The position numbers and the translations under genes were made by a program. This document shows, piece by piece, positions 31,414 through 36,837 of a stretch of 36,837 bases of DNA; position 1 is the stretch's first letter; each line of letters opens with the position of its first letter. The DNA comes from Thiohalobacter sp. (GTDB lineage: Bacteria; Pseudomonadota; Gammaproteobacteria; Thiohalobacterales; Thiohalobacteraceae), in contig NZ_JALTON010000055.1 in NCBI RefSeq assembly GCF_027000115.1, forward strand, positions 1 through 36,837. Reading direction: 5' to 3'. The notes beneath the pieces are model-generated. The model searched no databases, was not told the origin of the DNA, and worked only from the letters and a program-made list of their open reading frames with translations.

Positions 31414-31432
31414 CCCTGGCGCAACAGGCGGG
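31414..31432 (-). repeat. Solitary, degenerate MITE end abutting the merR stop
   Basis: CCCTGGCGCAACAGGCGGG is the family's right end with CAG replacing TAT. The preceding TTCCG matches the adjacent part of the core. The next bases, TTA, are the reverse-complemented TAA stop of the merR-type gene at 31433. No further core is seen. Confidence 0.6.
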
Positions 31433-31855
31433 TTATCGCTCATGCTGGTTCAGCGCCTCCATGATCGGACAGTCGTCGAGCGGTGCCGGGTCATTGCATC
31501 GTGCCGCCATGCCGGCCAGCGCGTCGCGGATACGGGTCAGGGCGGCGATGCGGGCCTCGATGTCGGCGATCTTGGCCTCGGCCCGGGCGCGCACGTCACC
31601 GCAGCCGCTGGCCGGATCATCCTGCAGGGCCAGCAGCTCGCCGATCTCGCGCAGAGAAAAGCCAAGCTTCTTGGCCTGCAGGATGAACCGGAGCCGGTCG
31701 ACCGCCTGCGACGGGTAGTAGCGATAGCCGTTGGCACCCCGGCAGGGCTCGGGCATCAGGCCGCTACGCTCGTAATAACGCAGGGTTTCGACGCCGACTC
31801 CGGCCGCCTTCGCCAGGCGGCCGATGGTCAGCGGTGAGTTCCTATGCTTGTCCAT
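31433..31855 (-). CDS. MerR-family metal-responsive regulator
   Basis: A 140-residue activator. The winged helix-turn-helix is LTIGRLAKAAGVGVETLRYYERSGLM with the family's RYYP; a dimerisation coiled coil (ARAEAKIADIEARIAALTRIRDALAG) follows. Cysteines lie at C85, C120 and C129. The gaps of 35 and 9 equal those of the Hg(II) regulator MerR (C82/C117/C126) and of the lead regulator PbrR. It should therefore bind a soft metal ion, Hg(II) or Pb(II) being likeliest; no mer or pbr structural genes are in the window. The start at 31855 is preferred; an in-frame ATG two codons upstream is possible. The stop TAA abuts a degenerate MITE end. Confidence 0.88.
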   Translation of the reverse strand: MDKHRNSPLTIGRLAKAAGVGVETLRYYERSGLMPEPCRGANGYRYYPSQAVDRLRFILQAKKLGFSLREIGELLALQDDPASGCGDVRARAEAKIADIEARIAALTRIRDALAGMAARCNDPAPLDDCPIMEALNQHER

Positions 31856-31895
31856 CAGCATCTGTGATGCAAGAAGGCCGGGGAATGTTCCCTGC

Positions 31896-32831
31896 TCAGT
31901 GCCGGTCGTTGGCGGCAGTCGCTCCGGGCGTGCGGGCCTCGGCGACTTCCTTGCGAATCTGGTTGAACAGCGCAGCCAGCTTGCGGCCGTCGGTGGCGCC
32001 GCGCTGGATGCGTCGCAGCCCCATGTTCGACCACTGCTCGATGGCTTTGAGACGGGCCTCGGCGTCGGCCGGGCCAGCCGCAGATTCGCGACGCAACTGC
32101 GCCGGCGCCTGCCAGTGTCCGAGTGGCTGTGCCAGCGCCCCCGTGTCGGCTGGCCGGCGCAGCAGCAGCGCGGCGCGGCTGGCCGCGGCGAGAAAGGCCA
32201 GGCCCAGCGGGGTGATGAAGGGTGCGGGCGACCAGCCGCCCAGTGCCAGAAGGTCGTGGATGGCGCAGCCTGTGAGCCCGGCGAGGCCTGCCGTCCAGAC
32301 CGCCGCGGCAGTGCTTTCGCCCGCCCGATGCCAGCGAACGGCCGCATGCAGCCCCAAAAGCAACTGCAACACGAAGGTGGTTTGCAGCGAATACCACCAG
32401 ACCGTGGCCGCCATGGGGCGCCCGGGCCACAGGCCCTCCGGGGTGCCTGGCACGGAAAAGAACAGGGGCACGGGGCTGGCGGCAGCGGCCATCAGGTGGA
32501 CCAGCCAGCTCGCCGACAGCAATACCAGCAGCGCGACCGGGCGGAAGCCGGTCAATGCGCCGCCCAGCCAGAGCGCAATGCCCAGGGCGAGGATGCCGGC
32601 ACTGACGGTGAGCTGGCCGAGGAGCTGGCGTGCCAGCGGTGCGTCGAGCTGCAGGGTCGCCGCATACAGCAGGCACAGGCCCGCCACGGCCAGGCCGTAC
32701 CACCCGAACAGGGCCCGCGACGAGGCCTCGCTGCGGTTGCGCGGCAGGCGCAGCGACAGGCCGGCCTCCAGTGCCAGCATCAGGCTGGCACCGCCGGCCA
32801 TGAACAGCAGCGGCAGGAACAGGGGGCTCAT
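31896..32831 (-). CDS. Polytopic membrane protein, unknown function
   Basis: A 311-residue protein with about seven hydrophobic segments in the first 225 residues (first: PLFLPLLFMAGGASLMLALEAG; last: FITPLGLAFLAAASRAALLL). A cytosolic C-terminal tail of about 85 residues follows, with a helix near the end (ALFNQIRKEVAEAR). The 7TM layout resembles sensory or DISM-like membrane domains without a catalytic output, but I cannot assign a family. It lies 40 bases upstream of the merR-type gene on the same strand, so they may be co-transcribed. Confidence 0.72.
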   Translation of the reverse strand: MSPLFLPLLFMAGGASLMLALEAGLSLRLPRNRSEASSRALFGWYGLAVAGLCLLYAATLQLDAPLARQLLGQLTVSAGILALGIALWLGGALTGFRPVALLVLLSASWLVHLMAAAASPVPLFFSVPGTPEGLWPGRPMAATVWWYSLQTTFVLQLLLGLHAAVRWHRAGESTAAAVWTAGLAGLTGCAIHDLLALGGWSPAPFITPLGLAFLAAASRAALLLRRPADTGALAQPLGHWQAPAQLRRESAAGPADAEARLKAIEQWSNMGLRRIQRGATDGRKLAALFNQIRKEVAEARTPGATAANDRH

Positions 32832-33039
32832 CGAACCGGTCCAGTCCTCGGTCTCGTTCGGCCACCGTCCTCCCTGATGGGGTGCCGAAAATCAGTCGTT
32901 TCCTCATGCCAGTTTGGACCGCAGCCCGGACAGGCTCAAGCCTGTCCGCCCCGGTGATCCCGGAAAAGGCGGTAACAGGCTGTTTGAACAGGGTGTCGGA
33001 GTAAGGCAGAGCGCCCCCGAAAGACCCGGAAGGGTCTAA
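32832..33039. other. Non-coding region with two hairpins
   Basis: No gene is seen. GGACAGGCT (32928-32936) and AGCCTGTCC (32939-32947) form a perfect palindromic hairpin. AGACCC-GGAA-GGGTCT (33022-33037) is a six-pair stem with a GNRA-like tetraloop that directly abuts the left end of the short MITE copy at 33040. Neither is followed by a T run. Confidence 0.55.
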
Positions 33040-33178
33040 CCCGCATATTGCACCCGGGGGAAGCGGGCGGCAGGCAACTTGTTGTCCTGGCGGGCAATGA
33101 ACCGGGTTTCCTGCCCATGGCCCGCAGTCCAACTCGTACCCGCCCGTATCCTGCTGCGGCCCCGGCGCAATATGCGGG
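33040..33178 (-). repeat. Complete short MITE-like element (139 bp), inverted
   Basis: The ends are CCCGCATATTGCACCC on the left and GGCGCAATATGCGGG on the right, inverted copies of each other with minor mismatch. The interior is the reverse complement of the core in 1-184 and 29797-30047; for example TTGTTGTCCTGGCGGGCAAT matches exactly with the first copy. The internal hairpin of the long copies is absent: the right terminal repeat joins directly to the GCAGCAGG-equivalent base. Flanks are TAA on the left and CTGA on the right, so no exact target duplication is visible. Confidence 0.82.
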
Positions 33179-33200
33179 CTGATCGGGGATCGCGGGCGGG

Positions 33201-33659
33201 TCAGTCTGCCTGTTCGGCCAGGGGGTCACCCTCGAGCTTCAGGGCCGTGGTGGCCTCGCCCCACGGGGTCAGAATGTCATGCACCACCACGTGTCCGCAC
33301 CCGTCCAGATGCACCTGGCCGCGACCACGCGCGGCCAGCCGGATGTCGGCACCGGTCAGCGCCACCCGCCAGGTGGGGCCGCTGATGCGCGCCTGGCCGT
33401 CGAAGCCGAAGTAGGCCACGGCGCCGTTGGGCAGTTCGACGCGTCGGCCCTGGCCGGTGACCTCGACGCGGGCGTCGGCACCGGCATCATGGATCACCAG
33501 CACGCCCTTGCCCTCGATGCGGGTGGCACCGCTGCCGGTGAGCCGGGCGATGCCCGAGCCCTGGGCCAGCAGGGTACCGGTGAGTGTCTCGGCGGGCGCG
33601 GTCAGCGGAGCGGTGGCGGCCGCCAGCGAGCACAGGGAAATTACTGCGAGTTTCTTCAT
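33201..33659 (-). CDS. Exported hypothetical protein, beta-rich
   Basis: A 152-residue secreted protein. A signal peptide (MKKLAVISLCSLAAATAPLTAPAE) is followed by about 125 residues of short beta strands separated by Gly (GSGIARLTGSGATRIEGKGVLVIHDAGADARVEVTGQG). This suggests a single-stranded beta-helix or auto-transporter-adhesin-like (DUF2807-type) fold; the family is not certain. One Cys remains after cleavage. A strong AAGGAG ribosome site lies 7 bases before the ATG at 33659. It is a single gene followed by the MITE copy. Confidence 0.78.
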   Translation of the reverse strand: MKKLAVISLCSLAAATAPLTAPAETLTGTLLAQGSGIARLTGSGATRIEGKGVLVIHDAGADARVEVTGQGRRVELPNGAVAYFGFDGQARISGPTWRVALTGADIRLAARGRGQVHLDGCGHVVVHDILTPWGEATTALKLEGDPLAEQAD

Positions 33660-33816
33660 GTCGGACTCCTTGTCGTCGGTGGCAGCGGGCAGGTGCGCCC
33701 GTTGCCCTCGACTGCTACAACGCGTCCGAATGGTTCAGGTTGACAGCTTAGCCCGCATATCGTCGCGCCTCCGGTCGTGGGTGGAGGGGCTCGGGGAGAT
33801 GCCACCCTGCGCGAGA

Positions 33817-34122
33817 CTAGTCCACCGGCGGCCGTTCCTGTACCAGTACCCACGGCGCCACCACCAGCGCCCACAACTCGGGCGCGTCTGCCGCCCAGTG
33901 CCTCGCCTCGGCCGGCCCCAGCCGCGCCAGGGCACCGGTGGCCAGAGCGGCCTCGACGGCGGCGCGGTCACCGGCGGCAAAGTCGCGCCCGACGGCGATC
34001 AGGTCGAGTTCCGGCGCGACCCGGATCACCAGGCCACGGGCGAAGTGGCGCTCCAGTTCGGGCCAGGTCACACGGGCGGTCTGGGCGAGAAGCTCGGCGA
34101 TCAGGTCGTCACCTTCGGTCAT
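33817..34122 (-). CDS. DUF2288 family protein
   Basis: A 101-residue soluble protein with the DUF2288 pattern: AELLAQTARVTWPELERHFARGLVIRV, LDLIAVGRDFAAGD and the C-terminal LWALVVAPWVLVQER. Function is unknown. The start overlaps the GIY-YIG gene stop by 4 bases (ATGA), so the two form a coupled operon. Confidence 0.88.
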   Translation of the reverse strand: MTEGDDLIAELLAQTARVTWPELERHFARGLVIRVAPELDLIAVGRDFAAGDRAAVEAALATGALARLGPAEARHWAADAPELWALVVAPWVLVQERPPVD

Positions 34123-34406
34123 GGCGACTCCGGTCGCGAGGCGTCGGCGATCAGCGCCAGCTTGGCCGCGCGTGGCAGGCGCTTGATCTCGACCTCGCGG
34201 CGGCTGGCGCTGGCGCGGTCGTGACCGCCCTCGCGATAGAGGATCGCCACCGGCGCCCGGCCGCGGAAGTAGCGTGCCCCCTGCCCGGCGGCATGGTCAC
34301 GAAAGCGGCGTTCGACGTCGGTGCTGATGCCGGTGTACAGGCTGCCGTCGGAACACAGCAGGATGTAGACCTGCCATTCGGCTGCGCTGCGGACGGGCTC
34401 GGGCAT
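34119..34406 (-). CDS. GIY-YIG nuclease domain protein
   Basis: A 95-residue single-domain GIY-YIG protein (UPF0213/YhbQ type). The two catalytic strands are VYILLCSDGSLYTGIS (Y-I and Y-T-G in place of the canonical GIY/YIG), followed by RRFRDHAAGQGARYFRGRAPVAILYREGG. Members of this family are small structure-specific nucleases or nucleic-acid-binding relatives. It is the first gene of a two-gene operon with DUF2288. Confidence 0.9.
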   Translation of the reverse strand: MPEPVRSAAEWQVYILLCSDGSLYTGISTDVERRFRDHAAGQGARYFRGRAPVAILYREGGHDRASASRREVEIKRLPRAAKLALIADASRPESP

Positions 34407-34508
34407 GGACGAAGTTTTGATGATTCAGTAGCTTGGCGCAAGCCTGCTTGCAGCCAGCGACGGCTGGGCTAGGTTTGGAGTGAGTCCGGGAACCCTGGGA
34501 GATATCCG

Positions 34509-35300
34509 GTGAGCAGCCACAGCGAATCCCGACCGCAGCCCATGCTGGCACCCTGTCGCACGCTGGACACCCTTGAGCCCGTGGCCTGGCTGCACGCCGG
34601 CTGGGCCGATTTCCTGCGTGCGCCACGGCAGAGCCTGATCTACGGTCTGGGGCTGTGGCTGCTGTGCCTGCTGGTCGCGGGGCTGACCTGGGTGACGGGT
34701 GGCTATGTGCTGTTGCTGGCGCTGCTGTCGGGATTCGTGTTCATCGGCCCGGTGCTGGCCATCGGACTCTATTCGGTGAGCTGCCAGCTCGAACGGGGCC
34801 TGCGCCCGCGCCTGGGCCTGTGTCTCGCCGAGGGCCGCAGGCAGCTCGGCAACGCGCTGGTATTCTCGGTGATCCTGCTGGTGGTGTTCCTGGTCTGGGC
34901 CCGGGCGGCCTCCATGGTGCATGTCTTCTTTCCCGTCGAGGGCCATCCGGACTTCGCCGACCTGTTGCTGTTCCTCGGCGTGGGATCGGCAGTGGGCTCG
35001 GTCTTCGCCGCTGTTGCCTTCAGCGCCAGTGCCTTTGCCCTGCCCATGCTGCTGGATCGCAGGGTGGACACGGTGACGGCGGTGCTCACCAGCGTGCATG
35101 CCGTGCTGCGCAACCCGCGGGCCATGGCGGTGTGGGCGGGCATCATCGTGCTGGGGGTGATGATCTGCCTGCTCACCGGGCTGCTGGCAGTGCCGGTGGT
35201 GATGCCGGTGCTGGGCTACGCGACCTGGCACGGCTATCGCCGCGCCATCGATCCGCATGACTGGCCCGAGCAGCCGAAGCTGCCGATGGAAACCGCCTGA
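34509..35300 (+). CDS. DUF2189 integral membrane protein
   Basis: A 263-residue inner-membrane protein with about six transmembrane helices and the DUF2189 pattern: LHAGWADFLRAPRQSLIYGLGLW, GPVLAIGLYSVSCQLERG, PMLLDRRVDTVTAVLTSVHAV and the C-terminal VLGYATWHGYRRAID. Function is unknown; these genes often lie near respiratory or c-type cytochrome genes. GTG at 34509 is the start (GGGAG 7 bases upstream); an internal ATG at residue 12 is less likely. The cytochrome P460 gene lies 160 bases downstream. Confidence 0.88.
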   Translation: MSSHSESRPQPMLAPCRTLDTLEPVAWLHAGWADFLRAPRQSLIYGLGLWLLCLLVAGLTWVTGGYVLLLALLSGFVFIGPVLAIGLYSVSCQLERGLRPRLGLCLAEGRRQLGNALVFSVILLVVFLVWARAASMVHVFFPVEGHPDFADLLLFLGVGSAVGSVFAAVAFSASAFALPMLLDRRVDTVTAVLTSVHAVLRNPRAMAVWAGIIVLGVMICLLTGLLAVPVVMPVLGYATWHGYRRAIDPHDWPEQPKLPMETA

Positions 35301-35371
35301 ACGGCGCCGCCCGGCAGGGATCGGTGCCCGATGCCTGCAACAAGCGGGCTGCAGATCTCGTGAAACGTGCC

Positions 35372-35398
35372 GGAATATTTCCTGCCCCCGAACGTTGA
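35372..35398 (+). promoter_or_regulatory. Candidate ECF-type promoter of the P460-sigma operon
   Basis: GGAAT (35372-35376), a 16-base spacer, CGTTGA (35393-35398). This resembles ECF-sigma promoters and the motif at 22736-22764. It lies about 65 bases before the P460 start and could serve autoregulation by the ECF sigma factor of the operon. Confidence 0.45.
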
Positions 35399-35407
35399 CC
35401 CGGGGAA

Positions 35408-35433
35408 GGGCGCCGCCGCGGAGGGCGGCGCCC
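35408..35433 (+). promoter_or_regulatory. Strong GC hairpin in the P460 leader
   Basis: GGGCGCCGCC (35408-35417) and GGCGGCGCCC (35424-35433) pair perfectly around a 6-base loop. It lies 27 bases before the P460 start and just downstream of the candidate ECF promoter. No T run follows, so it is unlikely to be a terminator; it could stabilise the mRNA 5' end or limit translation. Confidence 0.6.
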
Positions 35434-35460
35434 CGGTATGAAAATCAGGGAGAAAGGACC

Positions 35461-35967
35461 TTGAAGAACACTATGCTGGCCATACTGCTGCTGGCCCTGG
35501 GCGGCGCCGCCCAGGCCACGGACCCCGTGCCCCCGGCGCCCAACGGCATCGCCTTTCCCGAGGGTTATCGCGACTGGCGGGTGATCTCGACCAGTCACCG
35601 CCTGGACAACAACACCCTGCGGGTCATCCTCGGCAACGACATCGCTGTCGCCGCCGCCCGCGCCGGCAACACCAACCCCTGGCCGGACGGGGCCATCCTC
35701 GGCAAGCTGGTATGGAAGGAGGCGCCCGAGGCGCACTGGCCGCAGGCGATCGCCCCGGAAACCTTCGTGCATGCCGAGTTCATGATCAAGGACAGCCGGC
35801 GCTTTGCGGACAACGGCACCGGCTGGGGCTGGGCGCGCTGGACCGGGCTGGCGCTCAAGCCCTGGGGCGAGGACGCCAACCTGGCACAGGCCTGCATCGC
35901 CTGCCACACCCCGGTCAAGGGCCGGGACTGGGTATTCACCACGCCGGCACCGTTGCCGCCGAGGTGA
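35461..35967 (+). CDS. Cytochrome P460 family protein
   Basis: A 168-residue periplasmic c-type heme protein. A short signal peptide (MLAILLLALGGAAQA) is followed by the P460 domain (FPEGYRDWRVISTSHR start). The C-terminal heme site is CIACH (C145, C148, H149), followed by TPVKGRDWVFT. P460 cytochromes carry a Lys-crosslinked heme and oxidise hydroxylamine, or bind NO in the cytochrome c'-beta branch; the crosslink Lys cannot be fixed here, but Lys residues in ILGKLVWKE are candidates. TTG at 35461 (GGAG 8 bases upstream) or ATG at 35473 is the start. It leads an operon with an ECF sigma and anti-sigma gene, suggesting induction by a heme-reactive stress such as nitrogen oxides (inference). 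Confidence 0.88.
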   Translation: MKNTMLAILLLALGGAAQATDPVPPAPNGIAFPEGYRDWRVISTSHRLDNNTLRVILGNDIAVAAARAGNTNPWPDGAILGKLVWKEAPEAHWPQAIAPETFVHAEFMIKDSRRFADNGTGWGWARWTGLALKPWGEDANLAQACIACHTPVKGRDWVFTTPAPLPPR

Positions 35968-35971
35968 GGTC

Positions 35972-36481
35972 ATGGCCGACCCGCGCCAGCGCCTGATCGA
36001 GCAGATTCCCCGCCTGCGCCGCTATGCCCGTGCGCTGCTCGGCGATCCCGCGCAGGCCGACGAGCTGGTGCAGGAGACGCTGGCCCGGGCGCTGGCGCGG
36101 CTGGATCGCTGGGAGCGGGGTACCGACCTGCGCGCCTGGCTGTTCACCCTCATGCACCATCTGCAGGTCGACCGCTGGCGCAGGAAGCAGCGCGAAGCGG
36201 CGGCACTGGCACAGGCGCCCGGAACGGACAGCGTGCCGGATGCCGGCCCGGCCGCGGTCGAGGTCGGCGAACTGGAACGGGCGCTGGCCCGGCTGCCCGA
36301 GGAACAGCGCGAGGTGCTGCTGCTGGTCGGCCTGGAAGGGCTGGCCTACCGGCAGGTTGCCGAGGTGCTGGGCATCCCGCAGGGCACCGTCATGTCACGC
36401 CTGCACCGGGCGCGGGAGGCGCTGCGCGCCGCGCTTGACGGGCGGCGGTCCGGCGCGGTCGGAATGAGGCGCATCAAATGA
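35972..36481 (+). CDS. ECF RNA polymerase sigma factor
   Basis: A 169-residue sigma-70 of the extracytoplasmic-function class. Region 2 contains DPAQADELVQETLARALARLDRW and DLRAWLFTLMHHLQVDRWRR. Region 4 is LPEEQREVLLLVGLEGLAYRQVAEVLGIPQGTVMSRLHRARE. GAGGTGAGG lies just upstream. The start is 4 bases after the P460 stop, and the stop overlaps the anti-sigma start (ATGA), so all three are translationally packed. It should direct transcription at GGAAY / CGTY-type promoters, perhaps including its own. Confidence 0.92.
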   Translation: MADPRQRLIEQIPRLRRYARALLGDPAQADELVQETLARALARLDRWERGTDLRAWLFTLMHHLQVDRWRRKQREAAALAQAPGTDSVPDAGPAAVEVGELERALARLPEEQREVLLLVGLEGLAYRQVAEVLGIPQGTVMSRLHRAREALRAALDGRRSGAVGMRRIK

Positions 36482-36837
36482 GCGACGAACGCAAGGACGG
36501 CATCCAGGATGCCGACCTGCACGCCTACCTGGACGGCGAGTTGGATGCCGACCGGCGGCTGGCGGTGGAGGCGCACCTGGCCCGCCACCCCTCGGACCGG
36601 GCCCGGCTGGAATCCTGGCGGGCGCAGCAGGCGGCCCTGCACCACCGGTTCGACGCCGTGCTGGCGGAACCCCTGCCCGCCGCGTTGGGCCGGTTGCCCG
36701 CCCCGCCGCCGCGCCCCCGCCCCTGGCGGCTGGCGACCATGCTGGTGCTTGCGGCGGTGCTGGCCGGTGGCCTGGGCTGGGTCCTGGGCCGGCACCAGGC
36801 ACAGCCGGCGCCGGCACTGGCCCACCTGGTGGCCCCG
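36478..36837 (+). CDS. Anti-sigma factor, partial at window end
   Basis: At least 120 codons, open to the window edge. The N-terminal anti-sigma segment is DADLHAYLDGELDADRRLAVEAHLARHPSDRARLESW, followed by a Pro/Arg-rich linker and one transmembrane helix (LATMLVLAAVLAGGLGWVLG). The layout is that of membrane-anchored ZAS-type anti-sigma factors, but the HxxxCxxC zinc motif is missing: there is no Cys in the visible part. It should hold the upstream ECF sigma at the membrane until a periplasmic signal releases it. Confidence 0.85.
   Translation, partial: MSDERKDGIQDADLHAYLDGELDADRRLAVEAHLARHPSDRARLESWRAQQAALHHRFDAVLAEPLPAALGRLPAPPPRPRPWRLATMLVLAAVLAGGLGWVLGRHQAQPAPALAHLVAP

Noticed and set aside
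33752-33765. CCCGCATATCG preceded by TTAG, resembling a MITE end
   Set aside because: Only the first ten or so bases match and the following bases diverge from every other copy; it could be chance.

Overview
The window is a GC-rich chromosomal segment, densely coding on both strands. The gene content points to a free-living, flagellated or formerly flagellated gammaproteobacterium, plausibly of the Chromatiales or sulfur-oxidiser type. The supporting genes are slyX, RNase D, a YchJ/SEC-C protein, a PhoP/PhoQ-like pair, a PEP-CTERM/exosortase component, several c-di-GMP proteins and a cytochrome P460. No rRNA, tRNA, CRISPR array, phage gene or transposase gene was found. The lineage is an inference from gene families, not a database match.

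Layout. 1-5756: an HDOD protein, a PEP-CTERM surface protein behind a sigma-54-like promoter, the giant TPR protein PrsT, and a pirin. 5819-11705: housekeeping and redox genes (YchJ-like, SlyX, a GlcG/HbpS-like protein, an FMN reductase, an ABC-F ATPase, a DUF1289 protein, RNase D). 11833-13109: an unrecognised protein behind a near-consensus sigma-28 (FliA) promoter. 13212-14920: a YadG/YadH-type ABC exporter. 15082-17986: a glycine-zipper envelope protein, then a tightly packed PepSY-like / PhoP-like / PhoQ-like operon. 18005-22318: a glutaredoxin, an HExxH protein, two rhodaneses and an 801-residue GGDEF-EAL protein. 22329-23338: a hypothetical protein and three very small ORFs behind an ECF-type promoter. 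23379-29796: a possible PilZ-type protein, a beta-CASP nuclease, a PAS-GGDEF plus REC-CheC/CheX operon and a HAD hydrolase. 29797-33178: a repeat-rich stretch with hypothetical proteins, a MerR regulator and a polytopic membrane protein. 33201-36837: small conserved proteins, a DUF2189 membrane protein, and a cytochrome P460 / ECF sigma / anti-sigma operon cut by the window end.

Themes. Signalling dominates: two GGDEF proteins, HDOD, REC-CheC/CheX, a possible PilZ-type protein, a two-component system and an ECF sigma. Three alternative-sigma promoter types can be read directly: sigma-54 at the PEP-CTERM gene, sigma-28 at 11833-11859, and ECF-like at 22736-22764 and 35372-35398.

The most unusual structure is a family of non-coding, MITE-like elements. 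One complete long copy (29797-30047), one complete short copy of opposite orientation (33040-33178), one copy cut by the window start (1-184) and several solitary ends share the terminal repeat CCCGCATATTGCRCC. At three genes the element edge abuts the stop codon exactly (TAR followed by CCCGC). The long copy carries an extra internal hairpin of about 100 bp that the short copy lacks.
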